NCBI GenBank assembly: GCA_963705885.1
Contig: OY970120.1
Coordinates: forward strand, 1,054,001-1,118,000
DNA from: MFD01275-c22 sp963705885
Lineage (GTDB): Bacteria > Actinomycetota > Actinomycetes > JACCUZ01
Length of the DNA stretch: 64,000 bases
Reading direction: 5' to 3'
The notes under the pieces were generated by a model. That model made no database searches, was not told the origin of the DNA, and worked only from the letters and a program-made list of their open reading frames with translations. Both the position numbers and the translations under genes were made by a program. Below, piece by piece: positions 60,577 to 64,000 of this stretch; position 1 is the stretch's first letter, and every line of letters starts with the position of its first letter.

Positions 60577-60951
60577 ATGGACGATCGCGAGGTCATCGAG
60601 CCCGACGACCGCCCCGGCGAGCCGGCCATGGCGCACATCTCGCCGGTGATGCTGGCGCTCGTCGAGGCCGGCAACGAGGTGGTGTGGCGCAACGAGAACT
60701 TCGGCTTCGTCCCGGCGCCGCACGGCTGGACGGCCGAGCTCGCGCGGCCCATCGACTTCGACCTCGTCGAGCGGCGCTTCGTGCTGCCGGACACGATCAG
60801 CCTCGACCGCGAGGGCGACTGCATCTGGGACCACGGCAGCCAGGCGGTCGTGCTCGGCGCCGACGCCGCCCGGCGGTCGCGCGAGGAGGCGCAGCGGGCG
60901 CGGGAGCGCGCCGAGCAGGACCGGCGGGACGCCTCCGACCGGGCGCCGTAG
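60577..60951 (+). CDS. Putative immunity protein for the type VII toxin
   Basis: A 124-residue protein, acidic at its N-terminus (DDREVIEPDDRPGEPAMAHI) and with a charged helical end (RSREEAQRARERAEQDRRDA). The core EVVWRNENFGFVPAPHGWTA, LARPIDFDLVERRFVLPDTI has no family I can name. Role is inferred from position: directly after the toxin, in the same operon, small and acidic. GGAGG lies 9 nt before ATG 60577; GTG 60550 would overlap the toxin stop codon (GTGA) and is an equal alternative. Confidence 0.65.
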   Translation: MDDREVIEPDDRPGEPAMAHISPVMLALVEAGNEVVWRNENFGFVPAPHGWTAELARPIDFDLVERRFVLPDTISLDREGDCIWDHGSQAVVLGADAARRSREEAQRARERAEQDRRDASDRAP

Positions 60952-60956
60952 CCGGG

Positions 60957-61442
60957 TCAGGTCCAGAACGTGTCGTGCGCCCGGAAGAACTCGGCCTTCT
61001 CGTCCTCGGTCATGGAGCCCAGACGGGTCACGCCCTCGAAGTAGCCCTCCCGCGGGGCGCCGGGCGTGAAGATGATGAGCATCGACGCGGGTGCGCCCGA
61101 CTCGTTGCGGAAGGCGTGCACCCCGCCCTGCGGGACGTACAGGAAGTCGCCGGGGGTGCCGTCGACCCACCGCTCGCCGTCGAAGAGACGCACCTCGCCG
61201 GAGAGGACGTAGAACGACTCGGTGATGGCGCGGTGGAAGTGCGGGGCCGGACCGCCGGGCTCGGGCCCCATCTCCCACCGGTAGAGCCCGAGCTGCCCGT
61301 CGGTGCCGGCTCCGGTCGCCAGGTAGTGCGCCGTCACGCCGGGGCGGTCGACCTCCGGCGGGTCGGAGGCCGCGCGGAGCACGGCGCTCACCTCGCCGTC
61401 GTCGCCGTGGTAGCGCGGCTCCGGGTAGGGCAGGAAGGTCAT
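60957..61442 (-). CDS. Cupin domain protein
   Basis: A 161-residue single-domain cupin. The first cupin motif is GPAPHFHRAITESFYVLSGE (HxHx3-4Ex6G form) and the second is PGDFLYVPQGGVHAFRNESG. The three histidines and glutamate bind a metal. Such proteins act as dioxygenases, isomerases or sensors; the substrate is unknown. The tail (RLGSMTEDEKAEFFRAHDTF) is a helical cap. It is 29 bp downstream of the EamA transporter gene on the same strand and probably cotranscribed. Confidence 0.85.
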   Translation of the reverse strand: MTFLPYPEPRYHGDDGEVSAVLRAASDPPEVDRPGVTAHYLATGAGTDGQLGLYRWEMGPEPGGPAPHFHRAITESFYVLSGEVRLFDGERWVDGTPGDFLYVPQGGVHAFRNESGAPASMLIIFTPGAPREGYFEGVTRLGSMTEDEKAEFFRAHDTFWT

Positions 61443-61471
61443 CGTGGCTCCGGTGCGGTCGTCTTCGGCAG

Positions 61472-62461
61472 TCAGCAGGGCTCCCGGATCCAGCCGCCGA
61501 AGCGGGGTGCGACCTGCGGTGGCACCGGGAGGGCGACGCGAGGGTAGCGCTCCCGGCGTGCGGCCAGCCGCTGCCGCAGGGAGCCGCTCGCTCCCGACCC
61601 GCCCGCGCTCTGGCCGGCCACGAGCGCTCCGAGCGCGACGGCCATGCCGAGGACCTGCAGCGCCGTGAGCTGCTCGCCCAGCGCGACCCAGCCCATGAGG
61701 GTCGCGACGATCGGCGCGACCAGGGCGAGGAACACCACACGGCTCGCGGGCAGCCGCTCGATGCCGCGCAGCCAGACGACGTACGCGAAGACGGTGTTGA
61801 CCGTGGCCAGGTAGACGAAGCCGCCGACGTGCGTCGCGGTCAGCGACGGCGGCGGGCCCTCGGCGAGCAGGGCGAGGGGGAGGAGCAGCAGGCCACCGGC
61901 CGCGAGCAGCCAGCCGGTGAACGTGACCATGCCCACGCCCGCGGGCCGCCCCCACCGCTTGGCGAGCACGACGCCGAGCGCCATCGACGCGGTGCCGAGC
62001 ACGCCGGCCACGACGCCCAGGGTGTCCAGCGCCGCGGAGCCCTTGAGCACCAGGAGGGCCACGCCCAGGACGCCGACCAGCCCGGCGACCACGGTCCGGG
62101 GCTGCAGCCGCTGGCCGAGCAGCAGCACGGACAGGCCGGCGACGAGCAGCGGCTGCACGGCCCCGAGCGTGGCGGCGACCCCGCCGGGCAGCCGGTAGGC
62201 GGCGAGGAACAGCAGCGCGAAGAAGATGCCGATGTTCAGGGCGCCGAGTACGGCGGCCTTGGCCCACCAGACGCCCCGCGGGAGCACCCGCGTCGCGGCG
62301 AGGAGCAGCAGCCCGGCGGGCAGCGCGCGCACCGTCGCGTCCAGGAGCGGACGGCCGGGCGGCAGCAGCTCGGTGGTGACGACGTACGTGGTCCCCCACG
62401 CGGCCGGCCCGAGCGCCGTGAGCCCGACCACCCGCCATGTGGAGCCGGTCGTGGTGGTCAT
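61472..62461 (-). CDS. EamA-family (DMT) transporter
   Basis: A 329-residue protein with ten membrane helices in two EamA repeats; characteristic parts are GPAAWGTTYVVTTELLPPGR (G-x-x-W near the start), AAYRLPGGVAATLGAVQPLL and the second-repeat TVNTVFAYVVWLRGIERLP. The family exports amino acids or drug-like metabolites. The tail is basic and cytosolic. It is divergent from a MarR gene with a perfect palindrome between them (62495-62512), which indicates substrate-induced control. Confidence 0.9.
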   Translation of the reverse strand: MTTTTGSTWRVVGLTALGPAAWGTTYVVTTELLPPGRPLLDATVRALPAGLLLLAATRVLPRGVWWAKAAVLGALNIGIFFALLFLAAYRLPGGVAATLGAVQPLLVAGLSVLLLGQRLQPRTVVAGLVGVLGVALLVLKGSAALDTLGVVAGVLGTASMALGVVLAKRWGRPAGVGMVTFTGWLLAAGGLLLLPLALLAEGPPPSLTATHVGGFVYLATVNTVFAYVVWLRGIERLPASRVVFLALVAPIVATLMGWVALGEQLTALQVLGMAVALGALVAGQSAGGSGASGSLRQRLAARRERYPRVALPVPPQVAPRFGGWIREPC

Positions 62462-62494
62462 GGTGCCTCCGAGAGCGAGAACCTTACACGGATG

Positions 62495-62512
62495 TATCTT
62501 AGTAGTAAGATA
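62495..62512. promoter_or_regulatory. MarR operator 1
   Basis: TATCTTA-gtag-TAAGATA is a perfect inverted repeat with a 4-bp centre, strikingly AT-rich for this genome, 34 bp upstream of the eamA start. Size and symmetry are those of a MarR site; the divergent marR gene is the obvious source. Confidence 0.75.
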
Positions 62513-62593
62513 TATACGCTCGCAACGAGTCGGCGTCAAGGGGCCGATGCGGCCGGGGACCGGGGCTTGCTGGCTGAGCAGATGCCTCATGAA

Positions 62594-62611
62594 CCCCTTA
62601 GTCGTGAGGTA
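62594..62611. promoter_or_regulatory. MarR operator 2 (degenerate)
   Basis: This 18-bp stretch matches operator 1 at about 12 positions, including CTTAGT, and overlaps the TAATCT -10 box (62610-62615) that precedes the marR start by 7 nt. Binding here would cause autorepression. Confidence 0.45.
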
Positions 62612-62622
62612 ATCTGCTGGCC

Positions 62623-63111
62623 GTGATCAGGGACGGCGTGGACGGCATCCTCGACCAGTGGCACCGGGAGCGCCCCGACCTGGACGTGTCGGCCATCGGG
62701 GTCTTCGGGCGGATGGCCCGGCTCTCCCGCACCCAGCGGCTCGCCAGCGAGGCCCGGCTGGCGCGGCTCGGCATCAACAGCGTGGACTTCGACGTGCTGG
62801 CCACCCTGCGGCGCTCCGGCGCGCCCTACGCCCTCACCCCGAGCGAGCTCGCCGGCGCCGTCATGGTCACGTCGGGCGGCATGACCGGGCGCATCGACCG
62901 CCTCGCCGCCGCCGGCCACGTCGTGCGCGAGCAGGACCCGCGCGACCGGCGCAGCGTCACCGTCCGCCTCACCGACGCGGGCTTCGCGACGATCGAGGAG
63001 GCGGTGGTCCTGCACCTGGCCGCGGAGGAGGAGCTGTTGAGCCCGCTCACCGACGCGGAGCGCCGCCGCCTGGCCGCCCTGCTGCGCAAGCTGCTCAGCG
63101 CGCGCGGCTAG
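62623..63111 (+). CDS. MarR-family regulator divergent from eamA
   Basis: A 162-residue regulator. The winged helix is LRRSGAPYALTPSELAGAVM, then VTSGGMTGRIDRLAAAGHVV and the wing EQDPRDRRSVTVRLTDAGFA. The GTG start is supported by a TAATCT box 7 nt upstream, giving a leaderless transcript. Two related operator-like sites lie between it and the EamA transporter gene, so it most likely represses both genes until a ligand binds. Confidence 0.9.
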   Translation: MIRDGVDGILDQWHRERPDLDVSAIGVFGRMARLSRTQRLASEARLARLGINSVDFDVLATLRRSGAPYALTPSELAGAVMVTSGGMTGRIDRLAAAGHVVREQDPRDRRSVTVRLTDAGFATIEEAVVLHLAAEEELLSPLTDAERRRLAALLRKLLSARG

Positions 63112-63157
63112 CCGTCCTGACCCTGGGACAGCCCGGCGCCCGGCCCCGGCCGCGGGC

Positions 63158-64000
63158 TCAGGGGCCGGCCGAGTGCTCGTCGGTCATCAGCGCGGCCAGC
63201 CCCGAGCGGGACTTCAGCCCGAGCTTGGTCAGGATGTTCGACACGTGGTGCTCGACCGTCTTGCGCGAGAGGAACACGGCGTTGGCGATCTCGGGGTTGC
63301 TCGCCCCGGTCGCGACGAGCCGGGCGATCTCCCGTTCCCGCGCCGTGAGCAGGTCCACCGGGCTCGCGCCCTCCGCGTGCGGCGCCCGACGCCAGGCCCG
63401 GACGCCGGCCGACCGCAGCAGGCGACGGGCCAGCCCCAGCTCCGTGGTGGCGCCCATCTGCTCGGCGTCGCTGCATGCGCGCGTCAGGACGTCCACGGCA
63501 CGTCCCCTGTCGGACTCCAGGAGCACCCGCGCGTGGTCGAGCCGGGCCCACAAGCCCTCCAGGTGCATGTCCTGGCGGCGCGCCTCGACCACGACGCCGT
63601 CGAGAGCGTCGCCCGCGCCCGGGTCGTGCGCGGCCGCCGCGATCGTCGCCTCGGCCCAGCGCGCCCAGAACACGGCGTGGGCGTCGACCCGGTTGACCTC
63701 GGCGCGCGCCGCGAGGTCCTCGGCGACCCGGACGTCGCCCACCCGCGCGAGGCTCTGGGCGCACCGGAGCAGGGCCTCCGCCTGGCAGCGCCGGCAGCCG
63801 GCGGCACGTGCGTCGGCGAGGGTCGCGGCGACCGACTCCCGCACCGCCTCCTCCTCGCGCCCGGGGTCCGCCCGGCTCAGGATCGTGGCCCGCTCGAGGT
63901 GGGCGTGCATGCGGAAGTGGGGGTTGGGCTCGGCGCCGGCCGCTGCACGCAGCTCGGCGGCGGCGCGCTGCCAGCTCCCGGTGCTGAGCTCGAGGAGCCA
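63158..64000 (-). CDS. LuxR-family transcription regulator, C-terminal part
   Basis: The gene runs past the right edge; 280 residues are visible. The C-terminus has the LuxR helix-turn-helix LLTAREREIARLVATGASNP, then EIANAVFLSRKTVEHHVSNI and LTKLGLKSRSGLAALM. Upstream is an all-helical, TPR-like region (LARVGDVRVAEDLAARAEVN, LEGLWARLDHARVLLESDRG) like the MalT/LAL-type regulators, which also carry an N-terminal ATPase; that part is outside the window. No adjacent target gene is evident. Confidence 0.85.
   Translation of the reverse strand, partial: WLLELSTGSWQRAAAELRAAAGAEPNPHFRMHAHLERATILSRADPGREEEAVRESVAATLADARAAGCRRCQAEALLRCAQSLARVGDVRVAEDLAARAEVNRVDAHAVFWARWAEATIAAAAHDPGAGDALDGVVVEARRQDMHLEGLWARLDHARVLLESDRGRAVDVLTRACSDAEQMGATTELGLARRLLRSAGVRAWRRAPHAEGASPVDLLTAREREIARLVATGASNPEIANAVFLSRKTVEHHVSNILTKLGLKSRSGLAALMTDEHSAGP

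Noticed and set aside
1..64000. CRISPR arrays, rRNA genes and complete insertion sequences
   Set aside because: No regular spacer-repeat units, rRNA signatures or transposase motifs were seen on either strand.

Overview
The window is about 64 kb of very GC-rich DNA from an actinomycete. The evidence is the purM / DUF3073 / valine dehydrogenase / bldC neighbourhood known from Streptomyces, an HspR-type MerR regulator beside hsp20, a maleylpyruvate-isomerase-like (mycothiol-type) protein, SigE-family ECF sigma control, type VII secretion-type genes, and many start codons that sit 6-8 nt after a TANNNT box, as in leaderless actinobacterial transcripts. Genus and species cannot be read from the sequence. 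There is no rRNA, CRISPR array or intact IS element.

Layout. 1-7.5 kb: two STAS proteins, an unknown protein and a phytoene-dehydrogenase-like oxidoreductase. Then comes the purM-to-bldC block, interrupted by a DUF559 nuclease gene flanked by palindromic repeats. 7.7-12 kb: MMPL exporter, lipoprotein, CGNR regulator and a potassium-channel-like protein. 12-16.6 kb: form I aerobic CO dehydrogenase operon coxM-coxS-coxL-xdhC, the last fused to a YHS domain. 17-27.6 kb: methyltransferase, secreted peptidase, regulators, ChaB, J-domain protein, Hsp20/HspR, MarR with a metallo-beta-lactamase-fold protein, and a phosphoesterase lipoprotein. 27.6-29.5 kb: an unrecognised four-gene operon built around a zinc-protease-like protein, with one small domain used twice. 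29.6-36 kb: dinB, hemerythrin, and a membrane sulfatase/methyltransferase operon. 36-49.4 kb: recD, recB and recC, with recC separated from recBD by about 5 kb of unrelated genes. 49.4-52.6 kb: accessory-looking stretch with MazG, small membrane peptides and a GT-C glycosyltransferase, ending at a duplicated tRNA-Phe 3' half beside tRNA-Phe, Asp and Glu. 53-58 kb: phosphoesterase, metallopeptidase, GGDEF/EAL protein and a spermidine-synthase fusion. 58.3-61 kb: a type VII-type toxin and immunity locus. 61-64 kb: cupin, EamA exporter with a divergent MarR regulator and its operators, and a partial LuxR regulator.

Four genes (purM, the CGNR regulator, the 53-kb phosphoesterase and the toxin) are each split by a single-base-type frameshift. 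Since purM is a core gene, sequence error is a serious possibility for all four, but real disruption cannot be excluded from the sequence alone.

The best candidates for undescribed systems are the repeat-flanked DUF559 cassette (3790-4816), the metalloprotease operon (27621-29459) and the type VII toxin/immunity locus (58314-60951).
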